This document shows, in pieces, positions 13,401 through 24,899 of a stretch of DNA of 64,000 bases. How positions within the stretch are numbered: the stretch's first letter is position 1; each line of letters starts with the position of its first letter. The DNA comes from Numida meleagris (lineage: Eukaryota; Chordata; Aves; Galliformes; Numididae): NCBI RefSeq assembly GCF_002078875.1, contig NC_034412.1, positions 34,617,530-34,681,529 of the forward strand, read 5' to 3'. The notes under the pieces were generated by a model, which was not told the origin of the DNA, made no database searches, and saw only the letters and a list, made by a program, of their open reading frames with translations. A program made the position numbers and the translations under genes.

Positions 13401-15700
13401 AACATGGGAGCTACCCATAGGCAAGATGCAATGAGAAGTTACTACCAGCAAATGCTCAAAGTCAACACAAACATTCACCCTGGACCCCTCCACCCTGTGC
13501 ACAGTAACAAAAAACAAACCTACTTAGGAATTAGCAGTCTTTCCCTTAAGACAGTGGGATTATGGATGCTATAGCTGCCTGCAAAAGGCTGGGGCCAGAC
13601 GTCCACATGGATGGACCCCACTGCTGCTTGAACAATGATTTGGTACAGGAATGGAAAACCAGCACGGTGCTTGCTTCCAGGAGTCTATGTAAAAGGCTGT
13701 CTGGCTCCTGACACAGCTTCCTAGGCTTGACCCACGATCCAGGCCTATTCGACTTCCTCATCACTACCATTAGCTCAAGATGTTGATCTCCTGCCAGCTT
13801 TTACAAAGAGAAGAAGTAAAAACCATGTCCCTGTTTTCAGAGGACAAAAGATCCCTGCAGGATCATGGCACGCATTTCTGAGCATCTCAGACAGCCTCAG
13901 CTCCCAGAACTGGGTGTCTGGGCACCCAAACCCAGCTTCTTACTCTGGGAGTTGTCCTTCCTCCACACAGTCCCTGAGTACCCGACAAGATGGAACATAT
14001 GCAAAATATCTCCACAAGGACACAGCACTTCATCATCAAAAGAAAAATAATTTTTGAAGAAATTATCAAACTGAACCATCCGGTGAGAATTTGTAACAGA
14101 CCTGCAGATGATCGCATGCTTCCCGGGCAGCCTCTTCTCTGAATGCAGGAAATTAGCAGCAGAAAATGCCTCACCTCAAATGGTAATAAATCAACAAGTG
14201 AGCGTCCTGCAGGCCTGTGCAACACAGACGCTCCTGCAGATCATGTGCAAGGGCTGCTTCTCATCTGCTCTGGGGCTGCCTCATCAGCACACGGCAGCCA
14301 CAGCCGTATGCCATGCCTGCTCCAACAGCTGGGGACATTTCAACAGGCAGAATGCAGACACCGCTTCGCTTTTTAGCCAAAATTTGCTTACTGCATAGAA
14401 TAAAACGATGAACCCTCCCCACAACACGTGGTAAGGATTCAGTAAATGTGTAAGAAAGAAGTCTGTACTAAGAACCCTGCTTAGCTGCGAGTGTTCTTCA
14501 CTGAAATGACGGTTAATCTCTTCTTCTTCCCTACGGTTAACTGAAGTGCATTAAGAGGCGGAAGATGGGGAACTGAATCTCATCCCTCCTTGTGAACTGA
14601 CATTAAACCAGCGAGGTTTGCACTGTGCACGCTGGGATGATTTCCCAGCGAGTTTGTTGGCCACGAACTTCTGAGCACACACCAGAGCCCTTGCTGCTTT
14701 AATGCAACTCGCTAATGCCATGCATTAAATTATCCTCGTTCTTCCTGCCTGCTCCTTCTAAGGGCTGCTTTGAGGCAATTACTAGTAACTCGTTATTCCA
14801 TTCCATTATACAATTCAAATCTCTAAAAATGCAATAAACTCATTCTTTCCTGAACACCCTGTCTAGCCATTCTCCTGGCTACTCCACATACCCATCTAAA
14901 ATACAATATCAAAAGCATCAGCACTTTCCCCACAGTACTAGGCATCAGACACCTCAGATGCATACAAAAAAGCCTGAAATGCCACGAAGAGATTATCCTC
15001 GATAAATTGGTATTTTGAGCAAACATTGCAGAAATAAAATAATTTCTATCTTTTAAAATCCTCCGGAACATTTAATTCAACGTGTCCTTCCAATTCTCCC
15101 TTCCCTCAATCATCGGGATGCTCAGCACTGCTCCCAGACACGTGCCTCTGCCACCTTTCTCTGGGACTAGAAAACTAGTTTTGCATATTGAATCACTATT
15201 TATTTCCATGGATGTCTCTGGGTTCCTTTGACAGCTTTATTTTACTGATGAGGATAAATGTTCTTTTGAGAGGCACTGCCAGATTGCCTTCATTCTCAGA
15301 AGCCAAAGGATGTGGTCAGCAGAATTTGTCAAAAATAACTCTTTTGTTCTTAGAGATTGGAACATTGCAGTGGATAGTTTTGAAAGTATACATGGCTGAT
15401 ATATGGTGGCCCTGGGAAGGTCCACTTCACTGCTGCCATCCAACCCGATACAAATCAGCATGAGCTGTGCAGCTCCCCCCAGCCAGCAACCCACGTGTAT
15501 GCACATACACGCACACAGTCGCTAAGCTTTGCTGCAGTATTTTCTCTTCACAAGTGAGATCAAGTGGGTATAGCACTTGAGAATTACCCAGTGCCTCCTC
15601 CCATGTGCAGAGAAGTACAATGCTTGTTCCAGACCTGAGCTGTCGTGAGTGCACACTGACTGCAGCATGTTTAACCTGCCTTCTCCCCAGACAGTCACAC
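13400..15700. other. Non-coding stretch, no gene recognised
   Basis: Several overlapping frames of 60-112 codons occur on both strands (for example 13887-14225 minus and 14108-14398 plus), none with a recognisable product, and their mutual overlap argues against coding. A patch at 14700-14830 is AT-rich with GCTAATGCC, GCATTAAATTA and GGCAATTACTAG words and may be regulatory. Confidence 0.65.
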
Positions 15701-15707
15701 CAATCCA

Positions 15708-16364
15708 TTGTTTTTCAAAGGAATTAAGCAAAATGATTCAGAACACCATCTCTTAGCTCTTACAAGAACTGCTCCCCTCCCTTATGCCTCCTGCAGAGGA
15801 TCCCCACCGTCTCCCCAAGTGCTTTGTGCACCCATTGTTGACTTCAGCACAACTGTCACACACCATCAGCTTGCCCTTGCTGTTAGCGCTATGCCATCAG
15901 CGGTTGCTTTAGGCAGCAATATCTGCATCCCCAGGTCCTTAGCTTACCTTTTACCTGTGATTTTAACATATGTTTGCACGTTGAGTGGAACTCGTCACGT
16001 GAGCTGTTGCTCACACCGTGCCTGCGGTTTTGACGCAACTGGCAGCATTTCTGCAGTGAAGATGGAAACGTGTAAAATCTGCAGTCTGCACCGAAGTTCA
16101 TCTCAATTAGAGGAGTGCGCTACCTGCAGTGATGCACACCTGCCAGAACACACAGCACACCCATATGCACCTGGCTGCAGTTGCCAGGGAATCTGTTGGA
16201 GAGCCCCCGAGCTAGATGCTGCCTGCAACCAGCAATTACTGCATGCTGCCGGTGCTACCTGGAGACCTGTGTCTGCAGCAGGTTACAGAGCTCGGCTGCA
16301 ACTTAAGAGGTATTTTTCAAGAGGCCACTGTGGGACTGCAGCCAGATCTTTCAAGGCCATGTAA
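15708..16364 (+). other. Longest open reading frame (218 codons), product unknown
   Basis: The frame runs from ATG at 15708 to TAA at 16362-16364. It has about twenty cysteines, clustered in the second half, with CxxC-like spacings near residues 123-126 and 137-140, but I recognise no zinc-finger, EGF or other domain. No signal peptide or promoter is evident and no splice-flanked exon structure is visible. In 64 kb of six frames a frame this long is somewhat unusual but not outside chance. It could be chance, a decayed exon or a lineage-specific frame. Confidence 0.15.
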
Positions 16365-16699
16365 TTTCAATAATGAAATTAAACCCAGAATTTAGCACTT
16401 GTGAGACTGAAGGAAACGAAACATGTGGCTAAGTAGTGCCTGCTCATATTTTTTCTTTATGACATCTCTCAAGTTGCTAAATAAAAATTGTGCGATTTTT
16501 CACAGTCAAGAACGTGAACCACAACGGCAGCTTCTCCACGGGGCAGCGTGTGTGGGGCTGGGGGACTGGAAGGCCCGTGGCTGAGGAGACCAGTGCTTGT
16601 TTTAGCAAAGTGATCTGCATGGACTGCTCTCATCCTTGGACGCGGTTACTGCTGCGCTTAGTGGAGCTGGACTGATGTATTAAACAAGCTAGATTCCAA

Positions 16700-19600
16700 A
16701 GTAATTTTTTTTTTTTTTAAAGCAAAAACAATCAACAGGAAGAAGCTGCTTAAATACCAGACTCAGAACATTGTGATCACGAAGCAGGACTGGGATCTCT
16801 TTCAGAGATCAAGGAATCATAGTAGGTAGGAGCTCACATCCACTGCCCTATGTGCTTCTGCAAAACCATCCCCTGAACTACTTATGAACACACTCAGTGC
16901 AGAGCACAGCTTTAAGGGGCAGCTTTCCTGCTGGGGGTTTCTGTGGAGTGCAGATTCTGCACCTGCCAGCCCAGTTTGAGCATCAACGCAGGTAGAATTA
17001 CTTCGTAATCCCTAAATTTCAACTAAGACAAATTTTAGCTATCAATTCATAATCCCTTGTGCCCCTGCAAAGGAAAGGAGTGAGGAATCAAAACTGAGAC
17101 TGCAACAGACCCTTAAGGAGAAAAACCTGGAAATGGCTGCTGTACAAACACAAATTATATTAACGATGTGATCTGGCAGTTTTACTTGAGTCCCATAGCT
17201 GCAGCTTAATCATATCTCTGACACAGCCAAATTGCTAGGATACAGCAGGACCTGTAGCTAATAACACTGCTTCAAAAATAAACAAACTCCTGTTTTTCTC
17301 AAGCGGTTATGAGGAACTCCCTATATTTTAGATGAATGGCATCTGCTTAACCACCCTGTCCTCAGACATCAACATCAGTAACTGGTCCAGTTTGTGTCAT
17401 TATGGTGGAAAGGGATCAGGCAGAACTTGGCAACAGGCATTCTTGCTGTTTGCTCTCAAATGGTCTCTCTGCTTTATGCTGACATTTAACACAGCCGCGA
17501 TATACAGCGGGAAGATTTTGTTATTTCTTAAGAGGGAAAACCAGATAGCCAAATCACAACTGATAATGAGGACACAGCGTAGATACATATTTAAGAAAAT
17601 GTAGATTTAACCACTTTGCCCAGCTTCCAAACCAAGGTGATGCCACAAACTTAACCTCAGCCTTCCCAGCTTGTCCAGGAGAGCACGGTGGCTGCACGCA
17701 GCCAGGGTCAGAGGCACCAGCTCCTGGCAGCCCCAGCACACCCAGCACCGCGACCTGCAGCTTGTTGCAGGGCTCCCTGACTGAATATTATACATAAAGA
17801 AGACAAATCCTAAGCCAACTCTCTGCCTCCACCATCCCCAAATTGATGCTAGAGACATGCAGGATTGTGTGTATGAAATGCAGAATGGTATAAAGGCAGC
17901 CTGCTCGGTCCATCTTACAACAAAGCACACCCACAGCATAAGACAAGACTATTCTGGGTGCTCAGCGCTTCTTCTAGAAATGTTGACTGTCCCTTTTCAG
18001 GCCTCTGTTGGTATTTTGCTGTTGTAACAACTTTATCTCCACCATGAAGGCTACGTGACGTGTTTGAGGCTGCAAGCACTTTTTTAACCATTTCCTAGAT
18101 GGTTAAAGCTAAGTCCTATTCCACTGCACTTGCTTCTGGTTGGCACACAGATAAAAGGACCTCATCTAATCATCCACCCTGCAAATCCATGTGAGACACC
18201 GAGCACTAGCTCCTGGTGGTAACCAAGTCAAATCAGCCCCGCAGATGTCCTAGAGGGGATCGGAACTTTCCCTGGCTTGGATCACTACTTTCTTAAATCA
18301 TAACATGTACTAAAATATTTCTGATGTTGCATCTCTTACAATGGCAACTCTTCTTACTTTCAGGTGATACTTCTTTTCTATTTGTGAATTTTTAATTAAA
18401 AATACTTTTTCTTTATTAACGTGAGCCAAATTGACCCAATTGGGGTTAATTTAAGCCCAGAATCTCTACCTCATTTTTAGTGCCTATTCAGATAGGAATC
18501 AGACTTTCCTGTGTGCGTCCAAAGGAGCTCATTTCAATGCACTTCAGGCAATGCAGGTACCTCACAATGGCTTTACGGTTGTGCTCTTCTCTTTATTAAC
18601 CGCAGCACCTGAAGTAAAAGCACAAAGGCGGTTCTCAGAGACAGAAATCCCAGGATGCTTTGGGGAAAATATCTAAACAACCATTTCGCTGTCCTCTAAT
18701 ACGCTACTAAAGACACCATCATTCCTCATCCCTCCAGAAGTGTTCTTAATTAAATAAGAATCTATTAAAAAATACAGTGCCCCTCAGTGTGGGCCCCCAC
18801 CCCCACCCTTCTCTTTCAATTTTAGCAGCGATCTATCTTGCCTTCTCTCTGCCTGGGAGCTCATTAGGAACAGCCCCGTCTGCACGCATGCATCACCTAA
18901 CACAGATTTGGAGGGAGACAGACAGAAGAAAAGGAGAAAAAGAAATTAGGAAGTGAATGAAAATAGCAGGTCTGTGAGACAAGAAAGCCACTGCAGACAA
19001 AGAATGGCCGGTGCTCACCAGGGAACGACGAGGGCTGGGGGACAAGAACAGGTACCAGGGGACTAAACCAGAAGCTACCGCGTAACTTTGCAGCAGAGAC
19101 GCAGTGTTGCTCTAAATAGAATCATCAACAATAACCAAGGCAAACCAGACAGATCTCTCACATCAGTCTCTCCGGCTGGCAAAACGTTGCCATTTAAACA
19201 CTGAACTTCAAAGGGAAGAGCATGGTGGTGTGAAGCCCTGGAACCATCGCCTGCATCCCTTCTCCCAGGGCCCAGTTTGCCCCCTGTCTGAGCAGCCTGG
19301 CCTGGCCAGAGCAAAGCCAGCAGGGAACAGGCAGCACGGCCCTCCGGGCAGCTGCAGGGAGACAAAACCCTCATCCTACCCCCAGACCAGTGCTTTCAGA
19401 ACACACAGTGCTTCACCAGGGAGATCCCCAGGCATTTGTTTGTGCAGGTAAAAACAAGGGGATGCAGCCTGATAAAATGTCATATTGAAATGAAAAAAAG
19501 AGTAGCCAGAAAGATTTCATCCTTCTCTCCAAAACGAATGGGTCCTCAGTTCACCCTGTCCTTTTTTCCTCAAGCCGCACACTTAGACCCTTGCTAGAAC

Positions 19601-22200
19601 TCAAAGGCATTTTCATCCGATGGCTTTTTTCCCAGTAAACTCTCCTGTGAGAGTTTTGCTCCTTCTGCCCGATATGCTCACGCTTGTGAGAGAGGACAGG
19701 CAGCAGAAGCTGTAAACCAGGCTGAGGAAACTGCAGGCACACGGAGTTGCAAGCTTGATTACATTTTTAATAACACCAACATATTAAGCAGAGCAGTGAC
19801 AGGAAAACAGGCTTCAAGAAGCCAAGGAGCTAGCTGCAGTTTTAATAAATCCTTTGCCAGTCTGGGAAGCAGGAGGGCAAGGGAACGCTGACCTCAGCTT
19901 GTAAAACTGAGGCGGGAGTTTAGAAATGAGACCTGGCAGCCATCTGGAAATTAGTCCTGGGATGTGACCGACTGCTGCTGGGACACCGCACGGAAGGACA
20001 CTGCTTCATGGTCTAAAATGTACACAGTCAGCCCTTGGTTTCTAATATTGCTTCCTGAAAGAACTTACAGAAATTAGAAATCTCAGATCCTTTCCGGAAG
20101 CAACCCAACTGTTGCATGCGGATCAGAGGGATCCAAGTGCAGAGCAGGTACAAAGCACGGCTCCTTCCAAAAGGAAAACCGCATCGTTAGGAACTCTGTA
20201 ATGAAATCAGATATTCTGTTTTAGCCCCTAGTAACAGGGAAGCATGAGAAAAAGGAAAGAAAACCAGAAAGCATTAAGAGTCAATAAAAACAACTAATAA
20301 GCGCAATAACCACTTTCCACAATAAAAATACTATTTTATTTTATCAGCAGCTTAAAATGAAGGGGACTGTTTCCAGTGATTAATCTGTCTTCAACAGAAA
20401 GAAGAAAAATCCCAAGTGCTGGCCTTCAAAGGCAACTTGCATTATCATGCAAACTGGTCACTGTGCCAATGGAGTTTTGAGCTGAACACTTCTTGGGTAA
20501 AAACTGCATCAGGACTGCAGATCTCAGTGGATGTTGCAAGCATGTAGGGGTGCTGTTCACACTGTCTGCTGCATCCAAACCCTGCCTTCTGTGAGGAGAG
20601 CTAACAGCTACTCAGCTGACTGCAGCCCAGTTACCGCCCTAGGACAGATCTGCTCCTTCTCAGAAGTACGTCTGGGCGCTTTCATGTATTTTGGAATGAA
20701 GACAGCAGAAGCCATGTCGTCCAGCCACAGAACAACCCTGCTTCTAACCTATTTAGGTTGTTAATGAACACAAGGAGTGACATCCTCCCAGACATCCACT
20801 GCAGCGGCTGCTTGGAACCGTAGGGAGGGAAAACAGAACGGCAGCACAGGGGCTGCAGGTACTGTGGCTCCCACTCAAAGCAAAGGAAGAACACTTAGGC
20901 ACGGTCTGGGTACGCACGAAGATGAATATTAAAGTGTATGATAGTTACTGGAACCTTTACTATTTAAATTACTTGGTTTTATGTTATGGTGAAGGCCAAG
21001 TGACAGAAATAAAACATTGCTTCTCTTGGTACTTTCTACTTAAATTGCAGCAGTAAATATTTTTTAAGAGTAGTGTTGTCAAATCTCAAGTACAGGTTCA
21101 TCCCTCCAGATTGTACATCATGCTAGCTTGTTATCTACCATTTCATTATGAGCTTCCATAAATAAACCGGGAGCTACCTCTCTCCTGGGCTGTCTGCTTC
21201 CAGAATTTGTTCTGCAAGAAGTCCTGCCCTTCAAATCTTCCCACACAAGAAACAACTTCTTTGTGCCTGCTAAAAGCGCACCAACTCCACACACCTGCTC
21301 TAGCTGCCTGCGAGGATCAGTTCAGTACCTGCAGGGATCCAATGTTCTAGCACATCGCAACTTTAAACAGAACACGTGGATTGTTTCCAGCATACTTAAA
21401 GAAACGCGACAGATATAAAACGCACCTTTCTAATAAATTCCTATTGCTCTTCTCTAAAAGAGAAATAAAGCAAATGATAGATTGAAGACACTAATTCATC
21501 GATCTTAACCAAAAGAGAATGAAACGAACCTTTGTGATTTCCAAACAAGTCTGAGAAAAAAAGAGCAATAACTGAAAAACATGCCTTCCCTGACGTGCTA
21601 AGGCTGTCATTACCTAAGACCATTTCCCTTCAGAACTTGCAGCTCCTGTGAGTCACCAGGCGTCTGACTGGTTCGCTGAGCCTCCCATATTCCGGCTGTC
21701 TCAGAAACACACACAGCTTGTCCAGTGATGTGCTAAACCTCAGCATTTTGCAACCCCCCAAGTTTATCTAGCAATTACATTTACTACAAAAAAAAGCTTC
21801 TGTTCGCTGAAGCACATTTATAATCATTTTTGCTATTTCTGAGAGCGTATAGAGAACAGAATGCCCTGGCATGTACAGTAACTAAAAGCTAGATACATGT
21901 CTATTTTGTGGTTGTTACACGTGCTGCTGACAAAGGAGATGCCGTTTGGTAATGACATATATAGAAGATTGATACTGGCCTTTATTTCTGTTTCTCAATT
22001 TAACTTTTGTTTAAGAACGTTACTGCTTTGGCTTGCACACACTGCCTTCCAGTAAATCACAGCACGGGCTTACAAACAGAGGGCCCTCCAGCTCTCCCCA
22101 TGCACTCAGGTGGTGATTAGAAGACCTCCCTGTATCATAAACCACAGGTCTGGAGCTGATGGCTGACACACAGTCTGCAGAAAGAAGCAGCCGAGGGTGA
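16700..22200. other. Non-coding stretch, no gene recognised
   Basis: No exon or RNA gene is recognised. A T14 tract lies at 16705-16718. AT-rich patches at 18380-18500 (with TTATTAACGTGAGCC and GGGGTTAATTTAAG) and 18690-18790 (with TTCTTAATTAAATAAG) could be regulatory. The frames here are under 111 codons and overlap one another. Confidence 0.65.
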
Positions 22201-22229
22201 AAAAGGGAACTGTTGCACGGAGTGCAGAT

Positions 22230-22390
22230 AGATTTATTGTCTATTTAATTACTTTGGGTGGTTTGCACTGGCAGAACAGAGCCTTTAACTGAAATTATTA
22301 CAGGTTTTTGAGTATTCAGGACTCCATAAACATGCAAATGTCCAAGCAGCGACATAAACTCAAATCACATTGCAGGCACTGACTAGCTGG
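22230..22390. promoter_or_regulatory. Candidate conserved non-coding element
   Basis: The patch contains TTTATTG followed by TTAATTA at 22245-22251, AAATTATTACAGG, and a perfect octamer ATGCAAAT at 22332-22339 within a CATAAACATGCAAAT context. It is free of simple repeats. The call rests on motif clustering only. Confidence 0.25.
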
Positions 22391-22399
22391 TGAAGTTCA

Positions 22400-23390
22400 G
22401 CATTAGATACTGCCTGCTCATGGCAAAGGTACAGAATAGCCTTGATGCTAGCTTGCTGGTGCTGCAGAACCATTCAGTCCTGTATTCCTCTGCTTCAGCG
22501 ACAGAGGACAAAAATAGATGCAACTTTTACAACTGGCAAACCTGGCTCCTCATTCTTTTCCTCCAAACCTCTTCCTACACCTTTAGATCTTTCTAAGATG
22601 TTTACCCATCTCCCCCACCCCCAAGACCTTGCCTGCAGCATCACAGTATAGGAATTTGCCTGGCAACCTGACATAAATATCCAACCAACCAGCAAATAAA
22701 GCCTGGCACACTCTGAGCTGCAATGTTTCTGTGCACAGCCTTACAACAAATCAGAGCTGCCCACCTGATGAGAAATTAACTCATTTTCTGTAGTTCAATT
22801 CATAATCTCAAGTTTGAGCAGAAGTGGATGTTTGCTTGCCTTTATTTTACTTTGTTGGATGTGTACCGTCCAGAGAGAGCTCTGCTGCAGACATCGCTCT
22901 CCACTTTTGTTCAGAAAATACGAAGTCCTCTATATTCTCTGCTGCTGCCCCAGAAGGACAGAGACCTGCTCACATATAAGCTGGTACCCAGTGGCTTCCA
23001 GTGCACTTCCAGCAGCTTTCAGGAATGGCACCTTGCAGGGAGCACACAGCACCCCAGCTTATAAACATGGAAAATGAAGAGAGACTTATATTTCAGCCAA
23101 GAGTAGAGCTGAAGGGAAGGTAAGACAGTGCAATGTTAATCGTTTCACCGTAATTAAATCTCTCAATTTCAACATGCCCCACAAAATGGATTGCTTGTGA
23201 TTGAAAACCAAAGCACAGGACCAAGACAGATCAGAAAGAATGTTCCTTCCTTTCCTGGCCAGCGACTGCATCTGCTCACACAAAGGCCTAGTCACTGCTT
23301 GGCAGCTGGGAGCCCACCGTGCTGATACTGTCCTTTATGCAAGCCATCAAATTCCCAAGTAAGAGATCCCCTATAAAAGAAGTAGACAAG
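22400..23390. other. Non-coding stretch, no gene recognised
   Basis: Two overlapping frames at 22814-23077 and 22828-23064 (both plus) and others on the minus strand have no recognisable product. Nothing else is seen. Confidence 0.6.
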
Positions 23391-23399
23391 GAGGGCTGA

Positions 23400-23600
23400 C
23401 ACGAAGTGCCACGCTTTGACACACTGTGAAAGTCTTTTTTATCCTTTGTTTAAGATAAAGCATTGCTAATGCAAATAATTTTCGATAATAATGCAGTGCG
23501 ATAATACTAGGACCTGGTTTGTGTGGGATGGAGGTAAATTTAAATGACATGCCTGGTAAAGAACAAGAAATGGAGATTAGCACCTGGTAGGCTGCTCCCT
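23400..23600. promoter_or_regulatory. Candidate enhancer with SOX/POU-type composite word
   Basis: CTTTGTT at 23444-23450 is a SOX-type site. It is followed at 23461-23476 by CATTGCTAATGCAAAT, which resembles the known SOX-POU composite element (CATTGT-T-ATGCAAAT) with one extra base between half-sites. Further AT-rich words (AATAATTTTCGATAATAATG, GGTAAATTTAAATGAC) follow. Sequence is unique-looking. Conservation and binding were not tested. Confidence 0.32.
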
Positions 23601-24599
23601 GCGTACTGAACTGCAAAGTAGCACGGCTCTGTGCAAGATGGACGGACAACCCTCACCCCCTGACGGCTGCTGCTTCCCCAGCCCATTACCAACTGGTCAG
23701 TGGGAGCGCCCAGCACTCAAGAGTGAGATCAGGAAAGAGGAGCTCCTGCCCACGGCACGGGCTGCAGCAGGCTTAACACCCCTCCTTCTAGGACACAGAC
23801 ATTAATTTCTAGGGTTAAACCATTTTCCTCCCTTCCCAAAGGCTTCATGTCACACAGGATGAGTTGTATTTTGAATGACCTCTGCTACTTGCGAAGGCAC
23901 ACGCTACATATTTGGGAAAAAAAAAAAAATCAGTCAGTGTAGCAACTGACAGTTGGATTCTTGTTTTCATAACCAAAAGAATATAAACTTTCTTCCTCAT
24001 TTTTATTTTGCTTTCTGAAACAAAAGTTTGCATTGAGAGAGATCCTGGAAAAGGGGCTGGTGCCACAGAATGGTCCTGAGGTACAAAAAGGGGGGAGCTT
24101 TATTTATTCTTCTAAGAAAAAGGGAGGAAAGGCTAATCCAAACAAACCATGTGTTCTACCTTGTTGGTAAGTTATGGGGAAATCACGTGTCAGACATCCA
24201 ATTGTAAGGCACGTCTTCTGAAACTGAAACAGCCCAGTGTGTCTGGGTACGCTGTGTTGCAGTTCCATCAAATCAGCTAAAGAAACGAGTGTGTCAGGCC
24301 TTATGGTCACTGCCAAGACTCCCGTAATTAAAATCACGCTGTGAAATCAGGAAAATCAAGCCCCGTTTTGATCAGACCCCAACCAAACGTACTACTCACA
24401 GCCAGCCCACACAGCCATGCGCTGTGACCGCGCTCAGCTCTGTTCTCTGTCGCTGCCTGTTCCCCTGAAGCAAGATGCAGCTGCGTGGCCCTGAGCCAGG
24501 CACCAAGATGCTGACAAGCTGCTGCACCTCAGCTGAGGCTTGGAACGGCAACACAAGGCAGACGAAATGCGTGAAACCAGCCCACACACCTCTACGCAG

Positions 24600-24800
24600 C
24601 TACTTCCAAATGCGCTTCAAAATATTCAAATAAAATCAAAATGTTCATTAACGCCGTGACAAAGAGAAGCATATGAATTTAATTCTGCTAATTGCAGTAA
24701 TCCTCTCACCCTACAGGGAAAGTTTCTTCTTCCAAGTACTTGGAGAACATATCATTACTCAAGGTATTGACAGTTCATATTAGGGCAGTTACTACTCAAT
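24600..24800. promoter_or_regulatory. Candidate conserved non-coding element
   Basis: AT-rich unique patch with ATTCAAATAAAATC, GTTCATTAACGCC, GAATTTAATTCTGCTAATTGCAG and GTAATCC words, that is, several homeodomain-type cores within 100 bases. It ends at the start of a TA-rich tract. Motif-based call only. Confidence 0.25.
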
Positions 24801-24825
24801 ATTACCTCAGTTACTACTGCAATTT

Positions 24826-24860
24826 TATATATATATAGGTATCATTGCATATATATATAT
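24826..24860. repeat. (TA)n dinucleotide tracts
   Basis: Two TA runs, at about 24826-24837 and 24849-24860, flank a short GGTATCATTGC spacer, so the locus can fold back on itself. It is a likely length-variable microsatellite. Confidence 0.85.
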
Positions 24861-24899
24861 GTAAATGTATATGCCTGATCTTTTTCCCCAGAGACAAAC

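Noticed and set aside
16799..16875. AGGAATCATAGTAGGTAGGAG...CCATCCCCTGAACT, similar to the antisense CR1 3' end
   Set aside because: Only a short word matches and the rest of the CR1 3' segment is absent.
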